In this document: one piece after another, positions 32,852-42,402 of the stretch | Layout of the letters: every line of letters starts with the position of its first letter | Numbering within the stretch: position 1 is the first letter of the stretch | Assembly: GCF_007855645.1 (NCBI RefSeq) | Contig: NZ_CP042262.1 | Span: 1-64,000, forward strand | DNA length: 64,000 nt | Direction of reading: 5' to 3' | Source: Qingshengfaniella alkalisoli | GTDB taxonomy: Bacteria; Pseudomonadota; Alphaproteobacteria; Rhodobacterales; Rhodobacteraceae | Translations under genes and position numbers: made by a program | Notes under the pieces: generated by a model | The model's database searches: none | What the model was told of the DNA's origin: nothing | Seen by the model: only the letters and a program-made list of their open reading frames with translations

Positions 32852-34849
32852 GTGCAGAACCCGTTTGATCTCGATCGCTCGCTCATTCTGACAACGCTTA
32901 CCTTCATTGGGATGCTGCTGGCCGTTCTCGCGCTCTGGCCGCTACAAGAGGATGCTGCCGGTCTCGCTTTGGCAGTGGGTCTTGCTCTTGTCTATTTGGC
33001 AGGCGGTCTGCCTGCCGGATGGCGGGCAGCGGTCACCTTGTGGGAGGAGCGCATCCTCGACATAGACCTGCTCATGGTCGTTGCCGCTATTGCAGCGGCG
33101 GCGGTTGGCGCACCATTCGAGGGAGCGGTGCTGCTGACGCTCTTCAGCATTTCCACCACGCTGGAGGAGCGTGCGATCGGTCGCGCACGCAGGGCGATCG
33201 AGGCACTGATGGCGCTGCGCCCGGAAACAGCGCTGCGCAGAAATTCGGATGGGTCGGTGTCGGAGGTCCCCGCCGCGGATCTGAGTGTGGACGACATCGT
33301 GGTGCTGCGTCCCGGAGCGCGCGTTCCCGCCGATGCGGTGATCGTTAGCGGTCGCGGCTCTCTCGATGAGGCAAACATCACCGGCGAATCCATGCCGCTC
33401 ACAAAGGAACCCGGCGCACAAATTTTCGAAGCGACAATGAACATTGACGGTGTGCTGGAAGCGACCGTGACGAGAACGGTCGCGGAAAGCACGGTCGCCC
33501 GCATGATAACGCTGGTCACCGAAGCGCAGGCAGCCAAGGCTCCTTCCGAAAAGTTCAGCGCCTGGTTCGGTCAGCGTTACACTGTTGCGGTAATGGCGGG
33601 CGCTATCCTTGCTTTCGCGGCCTTCTATTGGCCGGGGCGTGACTGGGAGGAAGCGCTCTACCGATCCGCGACGCTGCTGGTGGCGGCAAGCCCGTGCGCC
33701 ATTGTCATCTCGGTGCCCTCCGCCATTCTGTCGGCGCTGTCAGCGGCTGCGCGCGGCGGTGTGCTGTTCAAAGGAGGGGGCGCCCTCGAAAGGCTGGCAG
33801 CCGTTGATACTTTCGCCTTCGACAAGACCGGCACCCTGACCACCGGCAAGGCGTCCGTCACGCAGGTGGTGGCGCTTGACGGCGACGAGCGGACGTTCAT
33901 GTCGCTGCTTGCCGGTCTCGAAGCTCAATCAGAGCATCACAGCGCAGCAGCCATCCGGCAGGAAGCCGCCATGCGCGGTGTTGCGCCGGTGGAGGTTGGC
34001 GATGTCGCCACGAGGCCGAGCGCAGGCATTGTCAGCAGTGGTGGCGAAGGCTTCTTATGGGCAGGCAACCCGCGTCTTGCGGAGCAGATGGGAGCATCCA
34101 TCGACCACCCCGCACTTCTGGCACTGGCAGCGGATGCGCAGACAATCATTTATGCTGGTCGTGACTCGCATGTGCTGGGCGCGGTCACCGTGGCCGATAC
34201 CGCACGCGCAACCTCCAAGCCTGCACTTGCGGCGCTACGCCAAGGCGGGGTCGAGAAGATCGTCATGATGACGGGCGATCGGCTGCCCGTAGCTCTGCGG
34301 GTAGGCGAAGCACTAGGGCTGAAGCCCGAGGATATTCACGCCGACATGCTGCCGGAAGACAAGGTTCGGATGGTGGGCGACTTTGCAGCGGAAGGGAAGG
34401 TGGCGTTCGTAGGTGACGGCGTTAATGACGCGGCGGCGCTCGCCCGTGCCGATGTGGGGATCGCCATGGGCGCGGCGGGATCGGACGTCGCGCTTCAGGC
34501 TGCCGACGTAGCGCTGCTCTCGGAAGACATGGGGCGGCTTGTCGATGCGCGCCGGCTTGCTCGCAGGACGGCGTCGATCATCCGGCAGAACCTGACCTTT
34601 GCCATAGGTGCCATGGCGACCCTCGTGATCTGTGGCCTGCTATTCGAGTTGCCGTTGCCGTTGGTAGTCATCGGCCACGAAGGCGGCACTGTGCTGGTGG
34701 TACTGAACGGGCTGCGCTTGCTCAGGGACCCTATCCGGGGCAGCGGAACGAAGCAGACATCCACCTACCAAACACCGAACGCTTTGGGCATGGACCAGCC
34801 GGTGCAGCGCCAAGCCTATCGCAGGAAGGTGGCACGTCGTGCAGTTTGA
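32852..34849 (+). CDS. P1B-4-type heavy-metal-transporting P-type ATPase
   Basis: This 665-residue ATPase exports transition metals. Family motifs are complete: TGES (177-180), the membrane metal-site motif SPC (280-282), the phosphorylated DKTGT (324-328), GDGVNDA (531-537) and, in the following membrane segment, HEGGT (609-613). The combination SPC plus HEGGT defines the P1B-4 group, known to transport Co2+ or Fe2+ rather than Cu+ or Zn2+. There is no N-terminal metal-binding domain, as expected for this group. The start is a GTG preceded by AGGAG. No cognate regulator is adjacent. Confidence 0.92.
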   Translation: MQNPFDLDRSLILTTLTFIGMLLAVLALWPLQEDAAGLALAVGLALVYLAGGLPAGWRAAVTLWEERILDIDLLMVVAAIAAAAVGAPFEGAVLLTLFSISTTLEERAIGRARRAIEALMALRPETALRRNSDGSVSEVPAADLSVDDIVVLRPGARVPADAVIVSGRGSLDEANITGESMPLTKEPGAQIFEATMNIDGVLEATVTRTVAESTVARMITLVTEAQAAKAPSEKFSAWFGQRYTVAVMAGAILAFAAFYWPGRDWEEALYRSATLLVAASPCAIVISVPSAILSALSAAARGGVLFKGGGALERLAAVDTFAFDKTGTLTTGKASVTQVVALDGDERTFMSLLAGLEAQSEHHSAAAIRQEAAMRGVAPVEVGDVATRPSAGIVSSGGEGFLWAGNPRLAEQMGASIDHPALLALAADAQTIIYAGRDSHVLGAVTVADTARATSKPALAALRQGGVEKIVMMTGDRLPVALRVGEALGLKPEDIHADMLPEDKVRMVGDFAAEGKVAFVGDGVNDAAALARADVGIAMGAAGSDVALQAADVALLSEDMGRLVDARRLARRTASIIRQNLTFAIGAMATLVICGLLFELPLPLVVIGHEGGTVLVVLNGLRLLRDPIRGSGTKQTSTYQTPNALGMDQPVQRQAYRRKVARRAV

Positions 34850-35097
34850 CATGGAGCATGACTCGGAACGCATTCCAAGAAGATCCTGAACGCGCGGTCG
34901 GTTGGGTCGCAGCGGATATGGGAAGCGCCTTTCGGGTTGCGGCGGGCGGGCGACACGCCGACTGACTGCTCTTTCCATGAGAATAACGGGCTTGACAAAG
35001 CCAAGGGCGACAATGCCTGATCGCAGAAAGGGAACTGCGCAAAATACTGCTTATTCTAAAAGGCCTTATGAAAACTTCTGGATGAGGAAGCACGGAT
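34850..35097. other. Spacer with probable promoter of the permease operon
   Basis: No gene is supported. A TTGACA hexamer at 34992-34997 could be a -35 box, but no matching -10 element at the usual distance is evident. The ribosome binding area before 35098 reads GAGGAAGCACGGAT. Confidence 0.3.
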
Positions 35098-36729
35098 ATG
35101 GATTTACCAGTCGATATACTACATTGGTCCTTATCCATATTACCGGTCGTCGTACTTGCTTTCTTGCTGATTCAGCTTCGATGGACTGCGCAACAGGCTG
35201 GTGCTTTCGGAATCTTTGTGGCCGCAGCGATCGCGCTTTTTGCCTTCAGGACGCCCCTTGATACCTTGGCCGTCGCCGGCGCCAAAGGAGTATGGGACGC
35301 AATATTCATTCTGCTGGTTATCTGGCCCGCACTGCTTCTCTACCAGATCATGGACAAATCAGGCGGATATGAAGCGATGCGTCAAGGCATCACCCGCCTG
35401 AGCAAGAATGAATTGTTCATCGTCGTCGCGCTCGGATGGGTCTTTACCTCCTTCCTGCAAGGGATCGACGGCTTCGGTACGCCGATCGCGATCGTTGCTC
35501 CCTTATTGGTCGCCTTCGGCCTCAAGCCCATCTATGCCGTGGCGATTCCCATCATCGCGCACATTTGGGCAAAGTTTTACGGAACACTGGGAGCAGGCTG
35601 GCTGGCAACGCTTCAGGTAGTGGATATCGATCAGGCAACGACGATGGCCACAGCATATCAAAGCGCAATCCTGATCGCGATCCAGGCCTTTCTGGGTGGT
35701 TTCATGGTGGTGTGGATGTACGGGCGCTGGCCCGCCATTCGCCACGGCTGGCCGCTCGTTCTGATTGTCGCCGCCATACAAGGGCTGGGCCAGATCGCTG
35801 CCGTGGCGATCGATCCGGCATTGGCGGCGTTCCTGCCAGCAACGGTGGCGTTGTTGGCGCTGTTCCCGCTCGCGCGCTGGAAACGATATGCACTTCCAGC
35901 GAACTCCATTGTCGATCGCCCTGCGATGCTGACAAGCCCCGTGGAAGCTATCGAAGAGAAATCGCCTCCGATGGGTACGGCAATGGCTTTTCTGCCCTAT
36001 ATCATGCTGAGCATCATTGCGGTGGGCACGTCGGTAATTGAGCCGTTGCGCCAAGCTCTATCGGCCTTCACGTTCGGCTTTCCGTTCCCCGCCGTATCGA
36101 CCGGTTTTGGGCTGACCATCCCTGGCACCGAAACCTACTCGGCGCTCCGGCCCTTCTCGCATCCCGGCGCTGGCTTGCTGGTGACCGCGTTTCTGACCTG
36201 GATAGTCTTTCAGTCCCGCAGCTACTTCTCGAAATGGGCGCAGATTGCTCAAAAGGGTGCCAAAAGCATGTTGGCAGGTCTTATCGATACAGCTGTTCCC
36301 GCTTCGGTGCCGATCATCGCCTTTCTCATTCTGGCCTCGATCATGAAGCATTCCGGGCAGAACGAGGTGCTGGCACTTGGCATCTCGGCGGTGGCTCCCG
36401 CTTATGCCTTCGCGTTCCTCTCCAACGGCATCGGTGTCGTCGGCGCGTTCACGACATCAAGCAGCACATCCTCCAACGTGCTGTTCTCCGATCTCCAGAT
36501 CACTATTGCCCGCCTGAAGGATTTACCTGAAGCAACAATACTCGCGGCACAGAGCGCTGGCGGTACCATCGGCAATGCCATCGCGCCGGCAAATGTTGTC
36601 ATGGGCGCTAGTACCGCCGGCATCAACGGCAAGGAAGGCGAGATCATGCGCAAGACGTTGCCCTGGACCATCGTCGCATTCCTTCTGACAGGCGTCGCAA
36701 CGGTCTTCCTTGTGATCATTACCGCATAA
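35098..36729 (+). CDS. L-lactate permease (LctP)-family transporter
   Basis: This 543-residue membrane protein has about 13 hydrophobic segments and the family signature GIDGFGTPIAIVAPLLVAFG near residue 120. Also visible are AHIWAKFYGTLGAGW and the C-terminal SAGGTIGNAIAPANVVMGAS. LctP proteins are proton symporters for lactate or glycolate. The next two genes are a small membrane protein and a gamma-glutamyltransferase-like enzyme. The substrate here may therefore be another small carboxylate, perhaps a gamma-glutamyl compound; this is speculative. Confidence 0.9.
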   Translation: MDLPVDILHWSLSILPVVVLAFLLIQLRWTAQQAGAFGIFVAAAIALFAFRTPLDTLAVAGAKGVWDAIFILLVIWPALLLYQIMDKSGGYEAMRQGITRLSKNELFIVVALGWVFTSFLQGIDGFGTPIAIVAPLLVAFGLKPIYAVAIPIIAHIWAKFYGTLGAGWLATLQVVDIDQATTMATAYQSAILIAIQAFLGGFMVVWMYGRWPAIRHGWPLVLIVAAIQGLGQIAAVAIDPALAAFLPATVALLALFPLARWKRYALPANSIVDRPAMLTSPVEAIEEKSPPMGTAMAFLPYIMLSIIAVGTSVIEPLRQALSAFTFGFPFPAVSTGFGLTIPGTETYSALRPFSHPGAGLLVTAFLTWIVFQSRSYFSKWAQIAQKGAKSMLAGLIDTAVPASVPIIAFLILASIMKHSGQNEVLALGISAVAPAYAFAFLSNGIGVVGAFTTSSSTSSNVLFSDLQITIARLKDLPEATILAAQSAGGTIGNAIAPANVVMGASTAGINGKEGEIMRKTLPWTIVAFLLTGVATVFLVIITA

Positions 36730-36739
36730 GAGGAACTCC

Positions 36740-36940
36740 ATGAAAAGATTGTTTAAGAACCGGGTCGTTTATCTAAGCGTATCGTTCCTGCTTCTGCTCG
36801 CCTCTTTTCCTCTTATCAGCATCGGCACGACCAAAGGCCCCACATACCTATGGTGGCTCGGCCTCGTGGCCCTTCTGGTAGGGGCGATGATCCCACCGGC
36901 GCAACGTCTGTTTTTCCCCCCGAAAGAGAAATCTGAATAA
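36740..36940 (+). CDS. Small two-helix membrane protein
   Basis: The 66-residue protein has two hydrophobic segments (VYLSVSFLLLLASFPLISI and LWWLGLVALLVGAMIP) with a positively charged N-terminus (MKRLFKNR) and a charged tail (PPKEKSE). It lies 10 bp after the permease stop and 24 bp before the gamma-glutamyltransferase gene, with AGAGGAAC as ribosome binding site. It is clearly part of the operon and may be an accessory subunit of the permease. No family is recognised. Confidence 0.75.
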   Translation: MKRLFKNRVVYLSVSFLLLLASFPLISIGTTKGPTYLWWLGLVALLVGAMIPPAQRLFFPPKEKSE

Positions 36941-36964
36941 CTCTTACGCATCAAGGAGCGCGTC

Positions 36965-38626
36965 ATGAGCCATTCCAATGGTCCCCGTACCGGTCGTCCG
37001 CCTACCTTTGCATCGCGTGGTATGGTGTCCACGCCCCATTATCTGGCGTCCGCCTCGGGTCAGGATGCACTGAGGCGCGGCGGCAGCGCGGTGGATGCCG
37101 CAATTGCCGCCAATGCCACCCTGTGCGTGGCCTATCCGCATATGGCTGGCCTGGGTGGCGATGGCTTTTGGCTGATTGCAGGTGCCGGGGCGGACGGTGT
37201 TCATGCGCTTGATGCGAGCGGCCCGTCGGCGAAAGCGGCGACACGCGAATACTATCGCGCACGCGGTATTACGGACCATATTCCGATGCGCGGCCCGTTG
37301 GCAGCCCTGACCGTACCGGGCGCTGTCGATGGATGGAGGCTCGCGCATGAGCGCTTTGGCAAGCTGTCCTGGGAGAGCCTGTTCGCCGACGCCATCCATT
37401 ATGCCCGCAATGGCGTCGCTGTTACCCGCTCGCTTGCGGACTGGCTGGCACAGGATGCTGAAATCCTGGCTCAGGACCCTCGCATGACAGCAACCTATTT
37501 GCCGCAAGGCGCCCCCCAACGCGAAGGCTCGCTGCTGGTTCAGGCCCAACTGGCAGAAACATTCGCCGCTCTGGCGGCGTCTGGCGCGCGAGAGGGATTC
37601 TATGAAAGTCCCGTCGCGGAGCGCATCTGCGAAGCGATCTCGGCAGGCGGTTCACCACTAGCGCAGGATGATTTTGCAAACTATCAAGCCCGTTGGGTCG
37701 AGCCGATCTCGACCACCTACCGCGGCTATGACGTTTTCCAGATGCCGCCCAGCACGCAAGGGTTTGCGGCCCTCCAACTCCTCAACCTGCTCGAAGGGTT
37801 TGACGTCAAGAGCTGGGGAGAAGGGACGGCCGACTACTACCATCACATCGTCGAGGCGGTGAAGGTCGCCTTTGCCGATCGTGACGAATGGCTGACGGAT
37901 CCCGCCTTTGTCGACATTCCGCTCGATCAGCTGCTTTCAAAAGACTATGCCGACGAACGGAGGGCATTGATTTCCTGCGAACGTGCATTGGTGCAGCAGG
38001 AGCTGGAGCCTGGACTGCGCTACGCGAAAAGCTTCGACAAGCGCAGCCCGGACGGTGATACCATCTATCTGTGTGCAACGGATTCAGATGGCCTTGTCGT
38101 TTCGATGATCCAGTCCATCTATCATGATTTCGGCGCGGCCGTGATGGGTGGCGATACCGGAGTTATCCTTCAAAATCGCGGCTCGTTCTTTTCGCTGGAC
38201 GAGAACCATCCCAACCGTCTGGAGCCCGAAAAACGCATTTTCCATACGATCATTCCCGCAATGCTGATGGAAGGCGGCAAGCCGGTCCTCGCCTATGGTT
38301 CGATGGGCGGTGAAGGCCAGCCCCAGACCCAGGCTGCCATGCTGACGCGACTGGTCGATTTCGGTTTTGACGTTCAACAGGCGATTGAAGCGCCCCGCTG
38401 GCTTATGGGCAGGACGTGGGGCACGGCATCCAGCGATCTGGTGCTCGAATCACGTATTTCCGATGAAACGGTGCGCGACCTGCGGCTGCGCGGCCAGCCG
38501 GTCCAAATGGTGGAGCAGTGGAGCGGCGTTCTGGGCCATGCGCAAGCTATCCGTATCGACCCAGCGACTGGCATGTTCGAAGGAGGTGCCGATCCGCGAG
38601 GCGATGGGGCGGCTGCGGGATACTGA
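36965..38626 (+). CDS. Gamma-glutamyltransferase-family protein (cytoplasmic)
   Basis: This 553-residue N-terminal nucleophile hydrolase has the large-subunit signatures GGSAVDAAIAANATLCV and HMAGLGGDGFW. The processing site lies near residue 366 in SPDGDTIYLCATD, where T366 would become the catalytic residue of the small subunit. It has no signal peptide, unlike periplasmic GGT, and resembles YwrD-type proteins. A role on a compound imported by the adjacent permease is likely, for example release of glutamate from a gamma-glutamyl amide. AGGAGCG precedes the ATG. Confidence 0.9.
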   Translation: MSHSNGPRTGRPPTFASRGMVSTPHYLASASGQDALRRGGSAVDAAIAANATLCVAYPHMAGLGGDGFWLIAGAGADGVHALDASGPSAKAATREYYRARGITDHIPMRGPLAALTVPGAVDGWRLAHERFGKLSWESLFADAIHYARNGVAVTRSLADWLAQDAEILAQDPRMTATYLPQGAPQREGSLLVQAQLAETFAALAASGAREGFYESPVAERICEAISAGGSPLAQDDFANYQARWVEPISTTYRGYDVFQMPPSTQGFAALQLLNLLEGFDVKSWGEGTADYYHHIVEAVKVAFADRDEWLTDPAFVDIPLDQLLSKDYADERRALISCERALVQQELEPGLRYAKSFDKRSPDGDTIYLCATDSDGLVVSMIQSIYHDFGAAVMGGDTGVILQNRGSFFSLDENHPNRLEPEKRIFHTIIPAMLMEGGKPVLAYGSMGGEGQPQTQAAMLTRLVDFGFDVQQAIEAPRWLMGRTWGTASSDLVLESRISDETVRDLRLRGQPVQMVEQWSGVLGHAQAIRIDPATGMFEGGADPRGDGAAAGY

Positions 38627-39186
38627 ACTGCTCCATAGCAACAACGCTTGTAGCGATGCTTCCATAGATATGCACATGACGATGCGTAAGAAGGTCATGA
38701 AGTTTGTGAAGTTCGCGGGCTGTCCGGCGAGTTAACAACTGCCCGGAAGCGAGATTGTCGAGCAGGCGTTGGCACCGCGTAAGCGCCGGGCGTCCGCCGA
38801 CCACGCTTAGCTGTCGGCGGCGGTGTCCAAACCATATCCGGGTCAAACCAAACTGAAAGTGAGCTGCGCTGCTTCAGCGATGCATTACATGAAGGCCAGT
38901 TCTTTGTCTGGTACTGCGTCGGGGGCTAACTGCTCATGCCTTCCAACTATCACGCTGGATTTACGAGGTGAATCCCCGGCGGTATTTGTGCAACGAAGTC
39001 CCCAGGAGGTCATTCGGCTCGGACTACAGAAGCGACGTCGCCTTCCGTCCGCAACGGCAATGGTGTGCAAGGAGGTCAGCAGCCAGTTTGGCTACCGGTT
39101 CCGGATCACGATATATGCCGGTCGGTGAATGTTCTCGTATTCCGGAACTTGATCACGTCCAATTGCGCGCGCAACCGGTAGTGCGA
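38627..39186. other. Gene-free region between two convergent operons
   Basis: About 560 bp between the convergent gamma-glutamyltransferase and antiporter genes. Several short open frames exist on both strands, but none shows a recognisable domain or ribosome binding site. It could hold decayed sequence. Confidence 0.45.
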
Positions 39187-41094
39187 TCAGGCTGGCCCTT
39201 GATTCATGTCGGCACGTTCGGTGTGCGTCAACGGTTCGGGCGTGATGGCATCCACGATGGCGTCTCGGTCGTGCCGCCCGCGGGCCATCGCCGTCTGCTC
39301 GGCCAGAAGCCGCTCGTCTCGGTTATGGATCGTGGCCGTCGTCTCCTCGATTTCCTCGAGCGTATAGCCCAACGCATGGAGCGTCCGGCCGCCAAGCTCC
39401 AGAGCCGAGGCCAGCGTCTCGCGCACGATCGTAGCGACGCCTTCATTGGCGAGCCGCACAGCGTGAATGCGGTCATGCGCACGTACCAAGAGCTCGGCAC
39501 CGGGGAACTCGTGCCGTACGAGGCTTGCCACGGCAAGCGTCGTCACGGGATCGTCAGTCGCGACCACGATTGCGCGCGCCTCACCGGCGCCCGCGGCGTG
39601 CAGCACCTCGCGCCGCGTGCCATCGCCGTAGTGGACGCGGGCGCCGAAGCGCTCCGCCTCGCGGATGCGGTTCGCGTCGTGGTCGAGCAGGGTGATGGGT
39701 ACGCCCCTTGCGATCAGCGGCTGGGCGACCATTTGGCCCACGCGGCCGAAGCCGATCACCAGCACCGAGCCGCCGGCGTCGGCATAGTCCTCGTCCAGGA
39801 CCTCGCGCGCGGGTGTGCCGACAACCCAACGATAGGCGCGGTCGGACTGCGAGGAAAGCGCCATCGACAGCGTGACAATGGACACCACCACCGAGGCGGT
39901 CTCCCCGTCCAGGATCAGGGCGGACGAAGCGGCCGCGAAGAGCACGAAGCCGAACTCGCCGTGCTGGGCCATGGCGAAGGCGATGCGCGTCGCCAGCTCG
40001 TTCGGAGATCCGAACAGACGTGAGACGAGATATATAGCGATACCCTTGAGCACGATCAGCACGGGCACGGCGGCGAGGATCACGAGCCAGTTGTCAGCGA
40101 CCCCGCCGAGGTCCAGCGACAGGCCAACGGCGACGAAGAACAGGCCCAGGAACAGCGCGCGGAACGGCTCGATGTCGGCCTCCACCTCGTGGCGGAAGGC
40201 GCTGTCGGCGAGCATCATGCCCGCGATGAAGGCACCCATGGCGTAGGACAGACCCGTCAGGGCCATGACCAGGGAGGCGAAGATGACGACGCCGAGCGCG
40301 GCAGCGGTCATCAACTCCGGCGTACGCGTGCGCGCGACCATCCGGAACATCGGGTCGAGGCCGTAGCGCCCGACCGCAATAAGGAACGCGATGGCCGCGA
40401 GTCCCAGAGCAACGGCCACCACGTTCTCGACCGTGGTCGTTTCTGCGCCGGTAGGCGCGATCAGCGTCACGAGCAGCAAGAGCGGCACGATGGCCAGATC
40501 CTCGAACAGCAGCACCGCGATGGCCGTCTCTCCGAAGGGCGTACGACGCTCGCCGCCCTCGTCGATCTCGCGCATCACCAGCGCCGTCGAGGACAGGGCG
40601 AGCCCGAGGCCGACGATCATGGCGGCCCGCCAGTCGAGGCCGAAGGTGTAGGCCGCTCCGCCCAGAACAAGGCCGCAGGCGAGCACCTGCACGAGCCCGC
40701 GTCCGAAGATCGTGGTTCGCAACTCCCACAGACGGCGGGGCCGGAACTCCAGCCCGATCACGAACAGGAACAGCACCACGCCGAACTCGGCGAAGTGCAG
40801 CAGCTTCTCGGGATGTTCGGCGTAGGACAGGCGAAGCACCGCGCCCGCCGCGACGCCCGCCACGAGGTAACCGATCACCGTACCGAGGCCGAACCGCTTG
40901 GAAAGCGGCACGAACAGGCATGCCAGCGCGATCAGCGCCAGCGCTTCGGTGAAGGCGAGCTCGAGAGAGGTGAGGCCGAGCGGCCCCTCCGCCTCCGCCG
41001 CGTGGGCGGGCACGACGAGCGTGGTGAGCGACGCGAGAAAGGCGGCGACGCACGAGGCGCGCCGAGCGTGCCTGTGGACGGCAGGCCGGATCAC
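39187..41094 (-). CDS. Monovalent cation:proton antiporter, KefB/KefC (CPA2) type
   Basis: This protein of about 635 residues has a signal-like first helix, some 12 membrane segments (LVAGVAAGAVLRLSYAEHPE, then FGVVLFLFVIGLEFRPRRLW, the CPA2 signature) and a cytoplasmic TrkA-N/RCK domain starting at VLVIGFGRVGQMVAQPL. Glutathione-gated Kef systems release K+ and acidify the cytoplasm to protect against electrophiles. The GTG at 41094 is chosen because it overlaps the pirin stop codon (GTGA). It is the last gene of an electrophile-response operon, which fits that role. The glutathione site itself cannot be verified by eye. Confidence 0.9.
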   Translation of the reverse strand: MIRPAVHRHARRASCVAAFLASLTTLVVPAHAAEAEGPLGLTSLELAFTEALALIALACLFVPLSKRFGLGTVIGYLVAGVAAGAVLRLSYAEHPEKLLHFAEFGVVLFLFVIGLEFRPRRLWELRTTIFGRGLVQVLACGLVLGGAAYTFGLDWRAAMIVGLGLALSSTALVMREIDEGGERRTPFGETAIAVLLFEDLAIVPLLLLVTLIAPTGAETTTVENVVAVALGLAAIAFLIAVGRYGLDPMFRMVARTRTPELMTAAALGVVIFASLVMALTGLSYAMGAFIAGMMLADSAFRHEVEADIEPFRALFLGLFFVAVGLSLDLGGVADNWLVILAAVPVLIVLKGIAIYLVSRLFGSPNELATRIAFAMAQHGEFGFVLFAAASSALILDGETASVVVSIVTLSMALSSQSDRAYRWVVGTPAREVLDEDYADAGGSVLVIGFGRVGQMVAQPLIARGVPITLLDHDANRIREAERFGARVHYGDGTRREVLHAAGAGEARAIVVATDDPVTTLAVASLVRHEFPGAELLVRAHDRIHAVRLANEGVATIVRETLASALELGGRTLHALGYTLEEIEETTATIHNRDERLLAEQTAMARGRHDRDAIVDAITPEPLTHTERADMNQGPA

Positions 41095-42059
41095 GGGTAG
41101 CGCACTCCACCTTCCGCCCGCTGAACCTCGCGCGCCCCGGTGGGCAGGGGGATGAAGTCCGCCTCGTCGCCCGGTACGGTGTCGAAGCGCCCGCGGCGCC
41201 ATTCTTCCTTTGCCTGTTCGATGCGCTCGGGACGCGACGAAACGAAGTTCCACCAGATCCAGCGCGGCCCGCCCATCGGCGCGCCGCCGAACAGCATGAA
41301 GCGGGCACCGGCGGAGCCAGGGTTGCGCACCGTGATCGCGTCGCCCGGCCGCAGCACCAAAAGCTGGCCCGGCTCGAACGTGTCGCCCGCCACCTCGACC
41401 GTGCCTTCGATCGTGTAGAGCGCCCGCTCCTCGTAGGTCGGGTCGATGGGCACGGCGGTACCGGGCGCGAGTTGCACGTCGCCGTAGAGCGTCTCGGACG
41501 ATGTCTGCAGCGGCGAGCTTGCGCCGAAGGCGGACCCGGCTATGAGCCGGGCCCGCACGCCGTCGGCGTCGATGATCGGCAACGCGTCCGCGCCATGGTG
41601 CATGAAGGCCGGATCGCCCTCCTCGTCCGCCTCGGGCAAGGCCATCCAGGTCTGGATGCCGAACAGTTTCTGCCCCGTGCGCTTGCGCTCGGTCGTGGTG
41701 CGCTCGGAATGGACGATGCCGCGCCCCGCGCGCATCCAGTTCACCGCGCCAGGCTCGATGGCGACGTCCGTGCCCAGGGAGTCGCGGTGATGGATCTGAC
41801 CTTCGAACAGGTAGGTCAGCGTGGCCAGGTTGATGTGCGGGTGCGGCCGGACATCGATTCCCTGATCGGTCAGGAATTCCGCCGGCCCCATCTGGTCGAA
41901 GAAGATGAAGGGACCGACCATCTGGCGTTTGGTCGAGGGCAAGGCGCGGCGCACCGTCATCTCACCCAGATCCACGGCACGCGGCACGATCAGGGTTTCG
42001 ACGGCATCGACCGAGGTGGCGTTGCCGAGTTGGGGGTCGGGGCAGGGGGACCAGGACAT
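41091..42059 (-). CDS. Pirin-family protein
   Basis: This 322-residue bicupin has the pirin signatures FIFFDQMGPAEF, RPHPHINLATLTYLFEGQ with metal-binding histidines, IHHRDSLG and IVHSER. The C-terminal pirin domain (PGTAVPIDPTYEERALY to GPRWIWWNFVSS) is complete. Pirins bind iron, and some act as quercetin dioxygenases or redox sensors. The ATG at 42059 has GGAG before it. The gene overlaps the downstream antiporter gene by 4 bp and is 52 bp after the acetyltransferase gene. Confidence 0.92.
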   Translation of the reverse strand: MSWSPCPDPQLGNATSVDAVETLIVPRAVDLGEMTVRRALPSTKRQMVGPFIFFDQMGPAEFLTDQGIDVRPHPHINLATLTYLFEGQIHHRDSLGTDVAIEPGAVNWMRAGRGIVHSERTTTERKRTGQKLFGIQTWMALPEADEEGDPAFMHHGADALPIIDADGVRARLIAGSAFGASSPLQTSSETLYGDVQLAPGTAVPIDPTYEERALYTIEGTVEVAGDTFEPGQLLVLRPGDAITVRNPGSAGARFMLFGGAPMGGPRWIWWNFVSSRPERIEQAKEEWRRGRFDTVPGDEADFIPLPTGAREVQRAEGGVRYP

Positions 42060-42111
42060 GGGGAACTCCAATGCTTGAGTGTGGTGTGTTTTCGGGCGGA
42101 ACGTCGGCGAC

Positions 42112-42402
42112 CTATCTTTTGAGGACGTCGTGCCACTCGGGGTGCCTGGCGATCTGCGCCTTGGCGAACGGACATAGCGGTACGATCGTGCGGTTCTCGG
42201 AACGGGCATCCTCGACCGCGCGGCGCACGAGCGCGAGACCGACCTGGCGCCCGCGCAATGCATCGGGCACCCCGGTATGATCGATGATGATGCTGGTTGC
42301 GCCGGCGCGTGAATAGGTCAGTTCGGCCTCGTGGCCGTCCAGGGTCACGTTATAGCGCCCCTTGGTCTCGCCTTCCTGGCGGTCGATCGCGATCTCGTTC
42401 AT
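42112..42402 (-). CDS. Small GNAT-type N-acetyltransferase (YidJ-like)
   Basis: This 96-residue protein matches the minimal GCN5-related acetyltransferase family: LTYSRAGATSIIIDHTGVP, then the acetyl-CoA loop LRGRQVGLALVRRAVEDAR and the tail VPLCPFAKAQIARHPEW. Only the core fold is present. Its start overlaps the esterase stop (ATGA). The role in the island is unknown. Confidence 0.88.
   Translation of the reverse strand: MNEIAIDRQEGETKGRYNVTLDGHEAELTYSRAGATSIIIDHTGVPDALRGRQVGLALVRRAVEDARSENRTIVPLCPFAKAQIARHPEWHDVLKR

Noticed and set aside
38627-39186. Possible small genes between the convergent operons (for example a 101-codon plus-strand frame at 38823)
   Set aside because: No domain, no convincing start signal, and the translated text does not resemble a known protein; left as a gene-free region.
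39872-41155. Long plus-strand open frames opposite the antiporter gene
   Set aside because: They are antisense to a clear CPA2 antiporter, rich in R/G/H/E in the manner of shadow frames, and have no ribosome binding site.
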